Assembly (NCBI RefSeq): GCF_011761355.1
Contig: NZ_JAASRW010000004.1
Location: 299,866 to 363,865, forward strand
From: Paenibacillus lupini
GTDB lineage: Bacteria > Bacillota > Bacilli > Paenibacillales > Paenibacillaceae
Direction of reading: 5' to 3'
DNA length: 64,000 nucleotides
Shown here piece by piece: positions 44,627-53,817 of the stretch; within the stretch, counting starts at the first letter, position 1; every line of letters begins with the position of its first letter. The position numbers were made by a program, and so were the translations under genes. The notes below the pieces were generated by a model. It saw only the letters and a list, made by a program, of their open reading frames with translations. It searched no databases and was not told where the DNA came from.

Positions 44627-45920
44627 TTTCTGGACAGTAGCTGGTTTTACGATGAAGAACAAGTTTAAAGGGAAGTCTTTTCTGATTACGACTTTGATCT
44701 TTGTTGTTATCTTATCTATTGGTGCTAACTTGCCTTATATTATTTCGTTGTTTGATAAAAGCAGCGGCAAAGCCACTAGTATCGGTTATGCGATAGATGC
44801 TAGAGCAGTAGAGGGAACTAAGATTGCGGAGCAGCTTAGGGAAACCTATGCAAGTCAGGAGAAGCCGGCTATTAAGCTGATTGAATTCCCGGACGCAGGC
44901 TCGACCGAGCAGAATGAGAAAGCTTTGAGAGAAGCAGTCGCAGATAAGAGCATTAAAGGCTACCTCGTGTTCAGTTCAGTTAACGAGTCTGGTCTGCCTG
45001 ACCTTACTTATAAATCCGAGAAAGAGCTGAGTGATAAGACCAGACAGTCTCTTGAACAAGGCATTCAAGTCGTGAAGACAGAGATGGTGCTCAAAGACAG
45101 CGGGTTAACGGAAGAACAGAAGACAATGCTGCTCAGCCCGGTTGTTATTAATGCTCTGCAAATTACGGCAGATGGTGCAAGTACAGGCAAGACCGAGGCC
45201 CAGAAAGGGGTCGATATCGGTTTTGTAACCTTCCTGTTGATGTTATTATTCTTCGGAATTATGATCTCGGGACAAATGATCGCCTCCGAAATTACGGCTG
45301 AGAAAAGCTCGCGTGTAATGGAGATCATCGTAACAAGTGTATCGCCGCTTAAGCAGATGTTTGGTAAAATCTTCGGCATATTCGTCGTAGGGCTGACGCA
45401 AATTCTGGCTTATGTTGTTGTCGTAATCATTAACATAAACTTGCCGCATAATAACTCGGCATTCCAGCAATATGACATCGACTTGTCCAAAGTAGATCCG
45501 ACTCTGCTCGTATATGGCTTGTTATTTTATGTATTGGGCTTCTTGGTCTACGCATGCTTATTTGCTGCAGTAGGCTCGATCGTCAGCCGCACCGAGGATT
45601 TGGGGCAGGCGGTTATGCCAATCACGTTGCTGTCGCTTGCCGGCTTTTATATCACGACATTCAGTATTTCAACTCCGGATACGATGCTTGTGAAGGTAAC
45701 CTCGTTTATCCCATTCTTCTCGCCGTTCGTTATGCTGCTGCGAGTGGGACTCACAAGCCCGCCAATCTGGCAGGTGCTCGTATCGATTGCGATCCTGGTT
45801 GTGAGCATTTACGCAGCAGGCTGGCTGTCGGCGAAGATCTACCGGACCGGCGTACTGCTATATGGTAAACGACCTAGTTGGAAAGAACTAAGAAAAGCGA
45901 TGCGCGCTTATAAAGTTTAA
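44619..45920 (+). CDS. ABC transporter permease (NatB/YhaP type)
   Basis: A 433-residue ABC-2 permease. One N-terminal span (about 20-42), a large extracytoplasmic domain (about 45-200), then five to six spans including FGIMISGQMIASEITAEKSSRVMEIIVTSVSP (shown here only to mark the conserved loop near 215-245). It works with the NatA-like ATPase encoded just upstream in export of Na+ or another substrate. The ATG at 44619 has AGGTGG 8 bases upstream. Confidence 0.93.
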   Translation: MNSFWTVAGFTMKNKFKGKSFLITTLIFVVILSIGANLPYIISLFDKSSGKATSIGYAIDARAVEGTKIAEQLRETYASQEKPAIKLIEFPDAGSTEQNEKALREAVADKSIKGYLVFSSVNESGLPDLTYKSEKELSDKTRQSLEQGIQVVKTEMVLKDSGLTEEQKTMLLSPVVINALQITADGASTGKTEAQKGVDIGFVTFLLMLLFFGIMISGQMIASEITAEKSSRVMEIIVTSVSPLKQMFGKIFGIFVVGLTQILAYVVVVIININLPHNNSAFQQYDIDLSKVDPTLLVYGLLFYVLGFLVYACLFAAVGSIVSRTEDLGQAVMPITLLSLAGFYITTFSISTPDTMLVKVTSFIPFFSPFVMLLRVGLTSPPIWQVLVSIAILVVSIYAAGWLSAKIYRTGVLLYGKRPSWKELRKAMRAYKV

Positions 45921-46086
45921 AAGCAAAAACGGTTGAGACGACAACAACAACTGTTAGTATAGCCATTCCATCGAACAATACATCTGTCCATTGAAGGATT
46001 AAGTTAAGCAATACTTGGATTGTATGATTCTAATCAGAAATTCACAATCTAGATTTAATTCTCTTGGAAAGGATGTGTACGGATAA

Positions 46087-46260
46087 ATGGCAAATAACAA
46101 AAACTATAATCACAATCAGCATGATCATACCGATAATAATGGACAGCGGCAGAATGACGTTCATGGAGGCGAGCTTCATAATGGACGTCTAAGCCAGATT
46201 AAGAATAGTAATCCTAATGGTGAAGCTGTGCAAAATGAATTTCTAAGTAAAAAAGAATAA
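46087..46260 (+). CDS. Small Asn/His-rich hydrophilic protein, unidentified
   Basis: 57 residues, starting MANNKNYNHNQHDHTDNNGQ, with 12 or more Asn and several His; no hydrophobic span. The region AAAGGATGTGTACGGATAA precedes the ATG, with the AAAGGAT core about 12 bases away. It ends just before a strong bidirectional terminator shared with the convergent small gene at 46334. Low-complexity Asn/Gly/His-rich small proteins are often spore-related in this group; no family recognised. Confidence 0.65.
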   Translation: MANNKNYNHNQHDHTDNNGQRQNDVHGGELHNGRLSQIKNSNPNGEAVQNEFLSKKE

Positions 46261-46264
46261 AGTA

Positions 46265-46317
46265 GAAAAAACAACAAGCTGACTTCGGTTTAACAACCGG
46301 AATCAGCTTGTTTTTTT
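46265..46317. terminator. Bidirectional terminator between two small genes
   Basis: Arms ACAAGCTGACTTCGGTT and AACCGGAATCAGCTTGT around TAAC, with T-runs on both strands (GTTTTTTT to the right, AAAAAACA to the left). Confidence 0.88.
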
Positions 46318-46333
46318 ACTCAGAAATTATCCC

Positions 46334-46516
46334 TTATTCGCTCTCTGTATCAACGATTTCTTCCAGTACAGAGGACTGCTCATGGCTTGCTGCGATTATT
46401 TCTTGGTCCGTATGATTAGTGCCTTGAATCTCTTCAGCAGCTTGTGCTTGACGATTCAATTGCTTCTCTACTTGTCCAATTCCATGTGCACCTTGATGGC
46501 TGCGGCTAGACGTCAA
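46334..46516 (-). CDS. Small hydrophilic Gln/Glu-rich protein, unidentified
   Basis: 60 residues from a TTG start (MTSSRSHQGAHGIGQVEKQL at the N-terminus, ending VDTESE). AGGTGG lies 8 bases before that TTG, which is the main evidence for translation; an in-frame GTG four codons earlier overlaps it. It is acidic at the C-terminus with no hydrophobic segment. It shares a terminator with the convergent gene at 46087. Confidence 0.55.
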   Translation of the reverse strand: MTSSRSHQGAHGIGQVEKQLNRQAQAAEEIQGTNHTDQEIIAASHEQSSVLEEIVDTESE

Positions 46517-46609
46517 TTGATTCTCCACCTTTCACATTTTCATACAGCCGATCTTATCGACCTAGGTAGTATATCCAGCAACTCCCCATTCCATCAGACA
46601 AAGACAAGG

Positions 46610-48280
46610 CTATACCTGAATGATAATAGGGAGAATCATGGGTCTTCTCTTGGTCTTAGCATATAAAAACTTTCCGACCGATTCTTTAATATTCTGCTTG
46701 TAGAGATTCCAAGGCTTGTGTAGATTTGTTTCCTGCAAAAGCTCCATCTGCTGCATTGTAATGCGATGCACTTCTTCCATTAATCCTTCCGATTCCTTAA
46801 CGAATACAAAGCCCCGGGAAATGATGTCAGGACCAGATACGATCTTATTGTCTGACTTTCCAAAGGTGATGACGATGATTAAGATCCCATCTGCAGACAG
46901 TACTTTACGGTCTCGTAAGACAACATTACCAACATCACCGATTCCAAGACCATCAACATAAGTGTCCCCATTGGTAACCCTCCGTTCCTGAAAAGCTTCT
47001 GATCCTGCGAAATCTACCACATCACCGTTGTTCAGGATGAAAATATTACTCGACTTAACTCCAACGGATTCGGCTAACAGACGATGCAAGTGGAGCATGC
47101 GGTATTCGCCATGAATGGGGATAAAATATTCCGGTTTCATCAAAGTAAGCATTAGCTTTAATTCTTCTTGGCTGGCATGACCGGATACATGCATTCCGGT
47201 ATTTGATCCTGAGCCATAGATAACCTTCGCTCTTCTCTCAAAGAGGTTATCTACGATACGAGCTACGTTCCGTTCGTTGCCGGGAATGGGCGAGGATGCA
47301 AAAATAACAGTATCTCCAGCAGAGACAGAAATCTGCCGATGATTGCCACTGGCAATGCGTCCTAGCGCAGCCATTGGTTCTCCTTGACTGCCTGTACAAG
47401 CTACTACGATTTCATCCCGCTTATATTTATTTACTTCGGCCAGATCAACCAGCATGTTTGAGGGCATATTCAAATAACCCAAAGTTGATGCAATCTCTAC
47501 AACATTGACCATACTTCTGCCTGCTAAAGCGATTTTTCGGTCCGTCTTAATGGCGGCATCGATAATTTGCTGCAGCCGATGCACATTAGACGCGAAGGTC
47601 GTTATGAATATCATCCCTTCCGCATTAACGAAGGCTTCGAGAATATTGGCGCCAACTAAACGTTCCGAAGGGGTAAATCCGGGCCGCTCCGCGTTGGTGC
47701 TTTCAGACAATAGAGCTAATACGCCTTTTTTTCCGATGTCAGCCATTTTGTGAATATCAGCGTACTGATTATTTACCGGAGTCAAATCGAATTTGAAGTC
47801 TCCGGTGTGGACGACTGTTCCCTGTGGGGTATGAAAGGCAATGCCCAGACAATCCGGTATACTATGGTTAGTACTGAAGAAGCTGAGAGGAACGCTGCCT
47901 AAGGTAATCTCGGAGTGAGGATCAATCTGATGCAGGATCGTTGTACCGAGCAGTCCATGCTCCTTCAGTTTTCCTTTTATTAAGCCAAGTGTTAATCTCG
48001 TAGCATAAATAGGCATGTTCAATTGTTTGATGATATATGGGATACCGCCTATATGATCCTCATGTCCATGTGTAACGACAAGCCCTCTGACTTTATCCTG
48101 ATTTTCAATTAAATAAGAAATATCAGGTATAATGACATCAATTCCTAACAGACTTTCATCTGGAAATTTCGAGCCGCAGTCTACGACAATTAGATCGTCT
48201 CCGCTTTGAATAATATACATGTTTTTCCCAATCTCGTTTACTCCGCCAAGAGGGATGATTGATAATTTTTGATTATTCAT
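46610..48280 (-). CDS. Ribonuclease J
   Basis: mRNA-degrading and rRNA-processing nuclease with 5'-3' exo- and endonuclease activity, 556 residues. A beta-lactamase/beta-CASP core: metal motif THGHEDHIGG near 73, HTGDFKFD near 165, LSESTNAERPG near 195, beta-CASP VACTGSQGEPMAAL near 295, HVSGHASQEEL near 368 and IPIHGEYRMLHLH near 393. GGAGGTTAAA precedes the ATG. Firmicutes normally carry two paralogues; I cannot tell J1 from J2 with certainty here. Confidence 0.95.
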   Translation of the reverse strand: MNNQKLSIIPLGGVNEIGKNMYIIQSGDDLIVVDCGSKFPDESLLGIDVIIPDISYLIENQDKVRGLVVTHGHEDHIGGIPYIIKQLNMPIYATRLTLGLIKGKLKEHGLLGTTILHQIDPHSEITLGSVPLSFFSTNHSIPDCLGIAFHTPQGTVVHTGDFKFDLTPVNNQYADIHKMADIGKKGVLALLSESTNAERPGFTPSERLVGANILEAFVNAEGMIFITTFASNVHRLQQIIDAAIKTDRKIALAGRSMVNVVEIASTLGYLNMPSNMLVDLAEVNKYKRDEIVVACTGSQGEPMAALGRIASGNHRQISVSAGDTVIFASSPIPGNERNVARIVDNLFERRAKVIYGSGSNTGMHVSGHASQEELKLMLTLMKPEYFIPIHGEYRMLHLHRLLAESVGVKSSNIFILNNGDVVDFAGSEAFQERRVTNGDTYVDGLGIGDVGNVVLRDRKVLSADGILIIVITFGKSDNKIVSGPDIISRGFVFVKESEGLMEEVHRITMQQMELLQETNLHKPWNLYKQNIKESVGKFLYAKTKRRPMILPIIIQV

Positions 48281-48469
48281 TTTAACCTCCGCAAATCTGA
48301 ATAGTTATTTCCAATTGGTTTGTTTTTCCCAGTGTTCACTTGGTTTATTCTCTATGGAGATTTGGGGATTGATGCAAAAACAGATATTCGCTGTATCCAA
48401 AACATGTTATTATTCTCATAACGTTTATTTCTATTTTATGAGTCAGCCACACGGGAGGGAGATTCAGTT

Positions 48470-49321
48470 ATGAAGTTTGGAGTCAGTACATACAGCTATT
48501 ATCAAGCGCTAAGGTCAGGGGAATTAGACATACTTGGTGTCATAGGTAACATAGCGGAGATTGGCGGAGAGCATGTTGAGATTGTGCCTCTAGGTTTCGA
48601 TTTAACCGAAGAACTAATCCAAGCTATTCGCCGTAAAGCGGATGAGGTTGGCATTGATATCTCCAATTATTGTGTTGGTGCGAATTTTGCTGGCAAGAGT
48701 GAGGTCGAATACGAGCAGGAGATTGATAGAGTAATGGGGGAAGTGGACATTGCTGCAGCACTTGGTGTTAAGCTGATGCGACATGATGTTGCTTCGTCAC
48801 CGGATACGTCGATCGGGAACTTTAATAAGGAACTGCCCAAGCTGGCTGAGGCTTGCCGCCGAATTGCTGACTATGCAGCTACGAAGGGGATTACGACTAG
48901 TGTGGAAAATCACGGTTACTTCCTTCAAGCAAGCGATCGTGTACAAGCTCTCCTTCATGCAACGGACCGAAGTAACTTCAAAACCACTCTTGACGTAGGA
49001 AACTTCCTCTGTGTTGATGAGGATCCGGCCTCTGGGGTTACTAATAACATTGCTTATGCTTCCATGGTGCATGTGAAGGACTTTTATGTACGTCATCCTG
49101 AAAGCAATCTTGCAGAAGGCTGGTTCCGTTCCTCCCATGGCAATTATTTGCGGGGTGCTATCGTAGGTCATGGAGATATAGACATGCGTCGTGTGTTAGG
49201 CATCGTTAAGAAATCTGGCTATGACGGCTATATTTCAGTTGAGTTCGAGGGGCTTGAACCATGTGTATTCGCAACGCAGCAGGGCTTGAATCAATTGAAA
49301 ACGATTTGGGAATCACTTTAA
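48470..49321 (+). CDS. Sugar phosphate isomerase/epimerase family protein (TIM barrel)
   Basis: A 283-residue AP endonuclease 2/xylose isomerase-like barrel: VSTYSYYQALRSGELDILGV at the start, VKLMRHDVAS near 103, SVENHGYFLQ near 143 with a metal Glu, TTLDVGNFLCVDEDP near 170 (Asp), MVHVKDFYVR near 197 (His/Asp) and GYISVEFEGLEPC near 255 (Glu). The set of ligands suggests an active divalent-metal epimerase or isomerase; the sugar is not known. Single-gene unit with terminator. Confidence 0.9.
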   Translation: MKFGVSTYSYYQALRSGELDILGVIGNIAEIGGEHVEIVPLGFDLTEELIQAIRRKADEVGIDISNYCVGANFAGKSEVEYEQEIDRVMGEVDIAAALGVKLMRHDVASSPDTSIGNFNKELPKLAEACRRIADYAATKGITTSVENHGYFLQASDRVQALLHATDRSNFKTTLDVGNFLCVDEDPASGVTNNIAYASMVHVKDFYVRHPESNLAEGWFRSSHGNYLRGAIVGHGDIDMRRVLGIVKKSGYDGYISVEFEGLEPCVFATQQGLNQLKTIWESL

Positions 49322-49340
49322 ACTTCTATAATAATTGTTT

Positions 49341-49370
49341 AAGAGAAGCAGCATGTCTGCTTCTCTTTTT
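49341..49370 (+). terminator. Terminator of the TIM-barrel gene
   Basis: Arms AAGAGAAGCAG and CTGCTTCTCTT with a short loop, then TTTTTCTT. Confidence 0.85.
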
Positions 49371-49376
49371 TCTTAT

Positions 49377-49405
49377 TTGAATAATTCATTCTCTCTAGGT
49401 ATAAT
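49377..49405 (+). promoter_or_regulatory. Sigma-A promoter of the radical SAM gene
   Basis: TTGAAT (49377-49382), 17-bp spacer, TATAAT (49400-49405). Confidence 0.75.
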
Positions 49406-49447
49406 ATAAGAACAAGTGTTCCTTTTTTGTGAATGGAGGGAATTGAA

Positions 49448-50287
49448 ATGGCTGTTGAAATCAAAGAGATCCTGTCCAAGAGCATCCTTAGTGAAGCTAA
49501 GGGTTACTTAGATATTGGCTTTACCCACTCCCTTAATCCTTATAGCGGCTGTGCGTTTGCCTGCAAATATTGCTATGTTAGAGAAATGCCGATTCAGAAG
49601 TTCAAGCAAACTCCATGGGGAGAATGGGTGGACATCAAGTCGAATGCGGCGGAGATTTACCGGAATGAAGTGATTAAGCTTCGCCGGAAAAACAAACCGA
49701 TTAATATCTTTATGTCTTCGGCGACCGATCCTTATCAGCCTATTGAGCGGGAAGCGGGGATAACCCGTCGGATCTTGCAGGAAATGCTGGAGTCACCACC
49801 TGATCTTGTCCAAATTCAGACGCGAAGTCCACTTATTCTGAAGGATTTGGATCTCATTGTACAGTTGAAGGACAAATGCGAGGTTCTAGTATCGATGACG
49901 GTAGAGACGGACCGTGAAGATATGAAGCAGCTGTTTGCTCCCTATGCGCCGGGCATCAAGCTTCGTTTGAAGGCATTAAGAGAGGTACATGCTGCAGGGA
50001 TTATGACGCAAGCTGCGATTTCACCTGTGCTGCCGTTTACGCCTGATTTTCCAAAGACACTAGAAGGAATAGCGGATCGTATCTGGATCGATACCTTAAA
50101 CATCGGGGACGGTTCGATGGGGAAACGATCGAAGCGATTAGGCATGCCTCAACTGTTTGATGACCATGATCTGACGGATTGGTATAGAAGCGATATTCAC
50201 TCCAGGGTAGAGACGTATTTTCGCTCCTTCTTCCCTTCAGAGATGATTCATGTGAGCAAGAGTGAAGCTTTCCCATTGAAGCCATGA
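49448..50287 (+). CDS. Radical SAM protein (SPL-like, Rv2578c-type)
   Basis: A 279-residue radical SAM enzyme. The cluster motif CAFACKYCYV (C-x3-C-x2-C, near residue 33-42) follows NPYSGC. Typical of the splB-like group without the DNA-lyase C-terminus: IFMSSATDPYQPIE near 92, IQTRSPLILKDLDLI near 125 and VSMTVETDREDM near 150. Substrate unknown. The ATG at 49448 follows GGAGGG by 7 bases. It converges on the MMPL gene with a shared terminator. Confidence 0.92.
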   Translation: MAVEIKEILSKSILSEAKGYLDIGFTHSLNPYSGCAFACKYCYVREMPIQKFKQTPWGEWVDIKSNAAEIYRNEVIKLRRKNKPINIFMSSATDPYQPIEREAGITRRILQEMLESPPDLVQIQTRSPLILKDLDLIVQLKDKCEVLVSMTVETDREDMKQLFAPYAPGIKLRLKALREVHAAGIMTQAAISPVLPFTPDFPKTLEGIADRIWIDTLNIGDGSMGKRSKRLGMPQLFDDHDLTDWYRSDIHSRVETYFRSFFPSEMIHVSKSEAFPLKP

Positions 50288-50289
50288 CA

Positions 50290-50323
50290 AAGAAAGGACC
50301 ACTGTCGTCAGTGGTCCTTTCTT
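50290..50323. terminator. Bidirectional terminator
   Basis: Arms AAAGGACCACTG (50293-50304) and CAGTGGTCCTTT (50309-50320), between two convergent genes. Confidence 0.85.
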
Positions 50324-50333
50324 GATTTTACAG

Positions 50334-52700
50334 TTAATGTGCCCGGCTTGGTTTAGCCTTCTTCATTTCTTTATTATCTTTTTGATTCTCCGATTTGTTA
50401 AGCTCTGCAATCAGCTTATCGCCTTCCACGTCAAGGTTCGGAAGAATGCGGTCAAGCCATTTTGGCATGCTCCACGCTTTGTCGCCAAAGACAGCCATTA
50501 TAGCGGGAACAAGTGCCATACGAACGAAGAACGCATCAATCAGAATGCCGATGGTGAGGGCAAAACCGATCTGTTTGAGCATAATGTCTTCGGTTAGAAT
50601 GAATCCGGCGAAGACGGATACCATGATAACAGCTGCCGCGACTACAACACGGCTAGCTTGTTGATAGCCATCAACCACACTTGAAGTTCCTTTGTGACCA
50701 TGGACATAAGCCTCACGCATGGAGCTGACAAGGAATACTTGATAGTCCATCGCAAGCCCGTAGAGAATACCGGATACCATAATCGGCATAAAGCTGAGCA
50801 GCGGGCCGCCGGTATCAAAGCCAAACAGGTCATGCAGCCAGCCCCATTGGAACACAGCGGTTGTAATACCGAAGGTAGCCAAGATACTAAGCAGGAACCC
50901 GATTGTTGCTTTAATCGGAACGATAATCGAACGGAATACGAGAAGCAGAATGATAAGCGACAGGATAAGAATGATACCGATATAGATCGGGAACACTTCA
51001 GCCAGCTTCGCAGACATATCAATGTTGATCGCGGTAAAGCCGGTCACGCCAAGTGTCACTTTGTTATTTTGCGAGATGCTGGAGTCTTGATCACGAAGCT
51101 CTTGAACAAGTTTGTTTGTTGCTTCGTCTGTTGGACCTGATTTTGGAATGACACTGATAATACCGATGTCACCAGTCTCGTTAATACCCATTGGAGAGAC
51201 AATCGCGACATCATCATGTTGTTGAATATCCTGAACAAGCTTGCCTAACAACTCAGGAGTGACTTTGTCAGAAGAGCTTGCGGGTTCAGCAACTAGCAAT
51301 AGCGGAGAGTTGAAGCCTTCGCCGAAGCCAGCAGAGATGGCGTCGTAGCTTTGTCTTGCTGCCGTATCAAGGTTTGCTGTATCTCCAGAAGGCATGCCTA
51401 ATTTCATTTCGGCAGCTGGAATTGCTGCTGCGCCAAGAACAACGATTACACCAAGAATAACGAGCCAGCGGCGTTTTACAACCCCATTCGCCCAGCGGTG
51501 TGCCGTACCTTGACGGGATACTTTAGATTGCTCTTTGTTTTTCTTCCGTGCTTTGTCTGAACAGATGCGTTCACCTACAAGACCAAGCAGTGCAGGCAGC
51601 AAAGTTAAAGCTACGAGGACATTGATAAATACACTCGCTGCTGCGACAAGCGCCATTGCAGAAAGAAAATCAATATTCATAACAATCATGCCGCATAACG
51701 CGATAATTACGGTCAGTCCTGCGAAGAATACAGCGCTGCCGGCAGTACCAACCGCTCTGCTTGCAGCTTCACGTGCACTTAGACCCTGATCCAGGATCAT
51801 GCGGCGCTGACGGTTCACGATGAATAAGGAATAGTCGATACCAACAGCCAAACCAACCATCATGGCAAGTGCAGGAGTGATATCAGTCATCGGAATGAAT
51901 TTGGAGAGGGAGTATGCGCCGCCTACACTAATACCTACACCAAGAAGTGCCGTTACAAGCGGGAGGCCGGCTGCAACAACAGAGCCAAGTGTGATAAATA
52001 GAACGACAGCTGCAACAACAATCCCGATTCCTTCGGTTGCGCCAATAGCCGGTTTACCTACAAGCGTGTCGCTTGGCAAGGCTTTAATGCCTAAGTTCGC
52101 TTGTTCAACAGCTGTAACGTCAGCAACAACAGAGTCGATAACTTCTTGTGGCAGTGACATTTGCTGAACGGTGAACTGGAATTGGAACAAGGCTACATTC
52201 CCGTCAGACGAGATCATAACCCCAGGAACAGGATTGCCATCAACCATCAGTGGGCCGTATGGAGCCTGCTGAGCCGCGGCTGCCTGATCTGTTTCTGCAC
52301 CTTGCGTGCTATCGGAAGCAGCAGCTCCTGCTTGAGCATCAGTTGCCGTTGCACCTTGTGCCGCAGCTACATCAGCAGGATTAATCACATATTCAATACC
52401 ATACACATCATTGATCGCTTTCATAACGGCGGTTATACGTTCCGGAGTATCCAGACGTTCGCCATTTGGAGCGGTGAAGACAACGCTTGCTTGACCACCG
52501 GATGCTTCAGGCAGTTCTTTTGCCAGTTGATCGAGTACCTTTTGTGCTTCCGTACCTTTAATCTTCATCTCGGAGCTGGTGTGGATCCCGTTAATGCCAA
52601 TCAAGGCGCCAACAATACCAAGAATAGCAACCCAGGCAATAATAAAATGCCAAGGCTTGTTATAAGCGGTTTTGCCTATTTTGTACAGGAAAGTAGACAT
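50334..52700 (-). CDS. MMPL/RND family exporter (YdfJ-like)
   Basis: A 788-residue membrane protein with 12 spans in two six-helix repeats, each with a large extracytoplasmic domain after its first span. The first repeat carries VGLAVGIDYSLFIVNR and the second SGILYGLAMDYQVFLVSS, the two Asp-Tyr motifs of proton-driven MMPL proteins. The first external domain has a long Ala/Gln-rich insert (AAAQGATATDAQAGAAASDS near 110). The C-terminal tail is Lys-rich. It is probably cotranscribed with, and repressed by, the TetR gene upstream. Confidence 0.94.
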   Translation of the reverse strand: MSTFLYKIGKTAYNKPWHFIIAWVAILGIVGALIGINGIHTSSEMKIKGTEAQKVLDQLAKELPEASGGQASVVFTAPNGERLDTPERITAVMKAINDVYGIEYVINPADVAAAQGATATDAQAGAAASDSTQGAETDQAAAAQQAPYGPLMVDGNPVPGVMISSDGNVALFQFQFTVQQMSLPQEVIDSVVADVTAVEQANLGIKALPSDTLVGKPAIGATEGIGIVVAAVVLFITLGSVVAAGLPLVTALLGVGISVGGAYSLSKFIPMTDITPALAMMVGLAVGIDYSLFIVNRQRRMILDQGLSAREAASRAVGTAGSAVFFAGLTVIIALCGMIVMNIDFLSAMALVAAASVFINVLVALTLLPALLGLVGERICSDKARKKNKEQSKVSRQGTAHRWANGVVKRRWLVILGVIVVLGAAAIPAAEMKLGMPSGDTANLDTAARQSYDAISAGFGEGFNSPLLLVAEPASSSDKVTPELLGKLVQDIQQHDDVAIVSPMGINETGDIGIISVIPKSGPTDEATNKLVQELRDQDSSISQNNKVTLGVTGFTAINIDMSAKLAEVFPIYIGIILILSLIILLLVFRSIIVPIKATIGFLLSILATFGITTAVFQWGWLHDLFGFDTGGPLLSFMPIMVSGILYGLAMDYQVFLVSSMREAYVHGHKGTSSVVDGYQQASRVVVAAAVIMVSVFAGFILTEDIMLKQIGFALTIGILIDAFFVRMALVPAIMAVFGDKAWSMPKWLDRILPNLDVEGDKLIAELNKSENQKDNKEMKKAKPSRAH

Positions 52701-52751
52701 AACAGTGTGATTCTCCTTTTTATATACGGAATGATAGTACAGTACGGTAAC

Positions 52752-53390
52752 TTAGAAACCGTTCTTTAAATAACCGAAGATTTCGTCCAAATATTGATCT
52801 AACAGGATAGACTCTGACGACTCATCCTTTGATTGACCCGGAAACTGGATATTGCTGTTTCCGTAGAGCATAGGCAATGCAGCACCATATACAGCTCCAA
52901 CAAGCAGTTGGATATAGCCAGTTGCATATTTGTCTTCGAATAAATCAATAAGTAATTCCTGAGCATCGCCTTGATGATGATGGAGAGCGCTAAGAATATA
53001 GGGCTCTAACGTAGGATGCTGCTTGGATAGTTTGACGAGCTCGCGCGTTTTTTTGAACAATCCGGCGGTAAGCTCCATTCTGACCAGTTGCTCCAATACT
53101 TCAAGCGGAGTGGAGTATTCCGGCAGATTCTCGAGCAACTGCTGAACCTCATCCACATTGTTGAAGGCGGAGGCACCCATCACAACCGCTTCCTCCTTAC
53201 AGGAGAAATGATTCGCAAACGTTCTTCTCGAGTATCCAGCGCGCTGCACAACATCCTCAACAACAAAGCCATCCATCCCAAGTTCCATCGCGAGATCAAA
53301 CGCGGCTTCGGCAAGTGCGTTAGCGGTCGCCTCTCTTTTGACGTCGCGCAAGCTTTGCTTGTTCATGGTTATTCGGCCGTATGCCTTCAC
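52752..53390 (-). CDS. TetR family transcriptional regulator
   Basis: A 212-residue repressor. The N-terminal TetR helix-turn-helix reads VVEDVVQRAGYSRRTFANHF near 42-62, followed by a ligand-binding helical domain. The start is uncertain: GTG at 53388-53390 or ATG at 53364-53366 (MNKQSLRDVK). It lies 51 bases upstream of the MMPL exporter on the same strand. A 15-bp palindrome at 53426-53440 is its likely operator. Confidence 0.9.
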   Translation of the reverse strand: MKAYGRITMNKQSLRDVKREATANALAEAAFDLAMELGMDGFVVEDVVQRAGYSRRTFANHFSCKEEAVVMGASAFNNVDEVQQLLENLPEYSTPLEVLEQLVRMELTAGLFKKTRELVKLSKQHPTLEPYILSALHHHQGDAQELLIDLFEDKYATGYIQLLVGAVYGAALPMLYGNSNIQFPGQSKDESSESILLDQYLDEIFGYLKNGF

Positions 53391-53425
53391 CTCTTTTCGA
53401 ATAAATATCTCTATATCCTACATTA

Positions 53426-53440
53426 TTGCCCATTGGGCAA
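53426..53440. promoter_or_regulatory. Palindrome, candidate TetR operator
   Basis: TTGCCCATTGGGCAA is a perfect inverted repeat about 36 bases upstream of the tetR start; related halves GCACAATGGGAAG and GGCAATGGG lie within the next 50 bases. Confidence 0.6.
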
Positions 53441-53494
53441 AGATGCACAATGGGAAGAGTTTGACGGTTTTGTGGCAATGGGAAAATACTACAA

Positions 53495-53541
53495 ATAAAG
53501 AGGGGTTGTCCTCAAAGCCGAGTGGCTTATGGACAACCCCA
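53495..53541 (-). terminator. Terminator of the esterase gene
   Basis: Arms GGGGTTGTCC (53503-53512) and GGACAACCCC (53532-53541), with inner AGCC/GGCT pairing; leftward the stem is followed by TCTTTATTT. It lies about 275 bases beyond the esterase stop, past the repeats. Confidence 0.8.
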
Positions 53542-53551
53542 TTCGTATGTT

Positions 53552-53732
53552 CTAACGAATCGACATATTCTTATTTGCCCGAAAATGACCGATTTTAAAA
53601 TCTAACGAACCATTATATTCTTATTTGACCTTACATGCCCAGTCTAATAAGTATTTTGCCGAAATAGTGTTACTACGATTCCTTAGAATTCTAGTTTGTT
53701 TGATATAGGTCAAATAACATTACTACGATTCG
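53552..53732. repeat. Four related 22-bp elements, two direct and two inverted, 50-bp period
   Basis: CGAATCGACATATTCTTATTTG (53558) and CGAACCATTATATTCTTATTTG (53608) are 50 bases apart. Inverted relatives GAAATAGTGTTACTACGATTCC (53661) and CAAATAACATTACTACGATTCG (53711) are also 50 bases apart. The set is roughly symmetric about 53645. Confidence 0.65.
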
Positions 53733-53743
53733 TACACTTTGGC

Positions 53744-53776
53744 GGGCAGGCGGGCAGGCGGGCTGATGGGCTGGGG
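53744..53776 (+). other. G-quadruplex-forming motif in a GGCGGGCA tandem repeat
   Basis: GGG-N5-GGG-N5-GGG-N5-GGG-N2-GGGG on the plus strand; three GGCGGGCA-like 8-mers. It lies just beyond the 3' end of the leftward esterase gene. A hairpin GGTCAGCC/GGTTGACC follows at 53783-53802. Confidence 0.7.
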
Positions 53777-53817
53777 AAGGTTGGTCAGCCGGTCGGTTGA
53801 CCGGTGCAATCCCGCCC

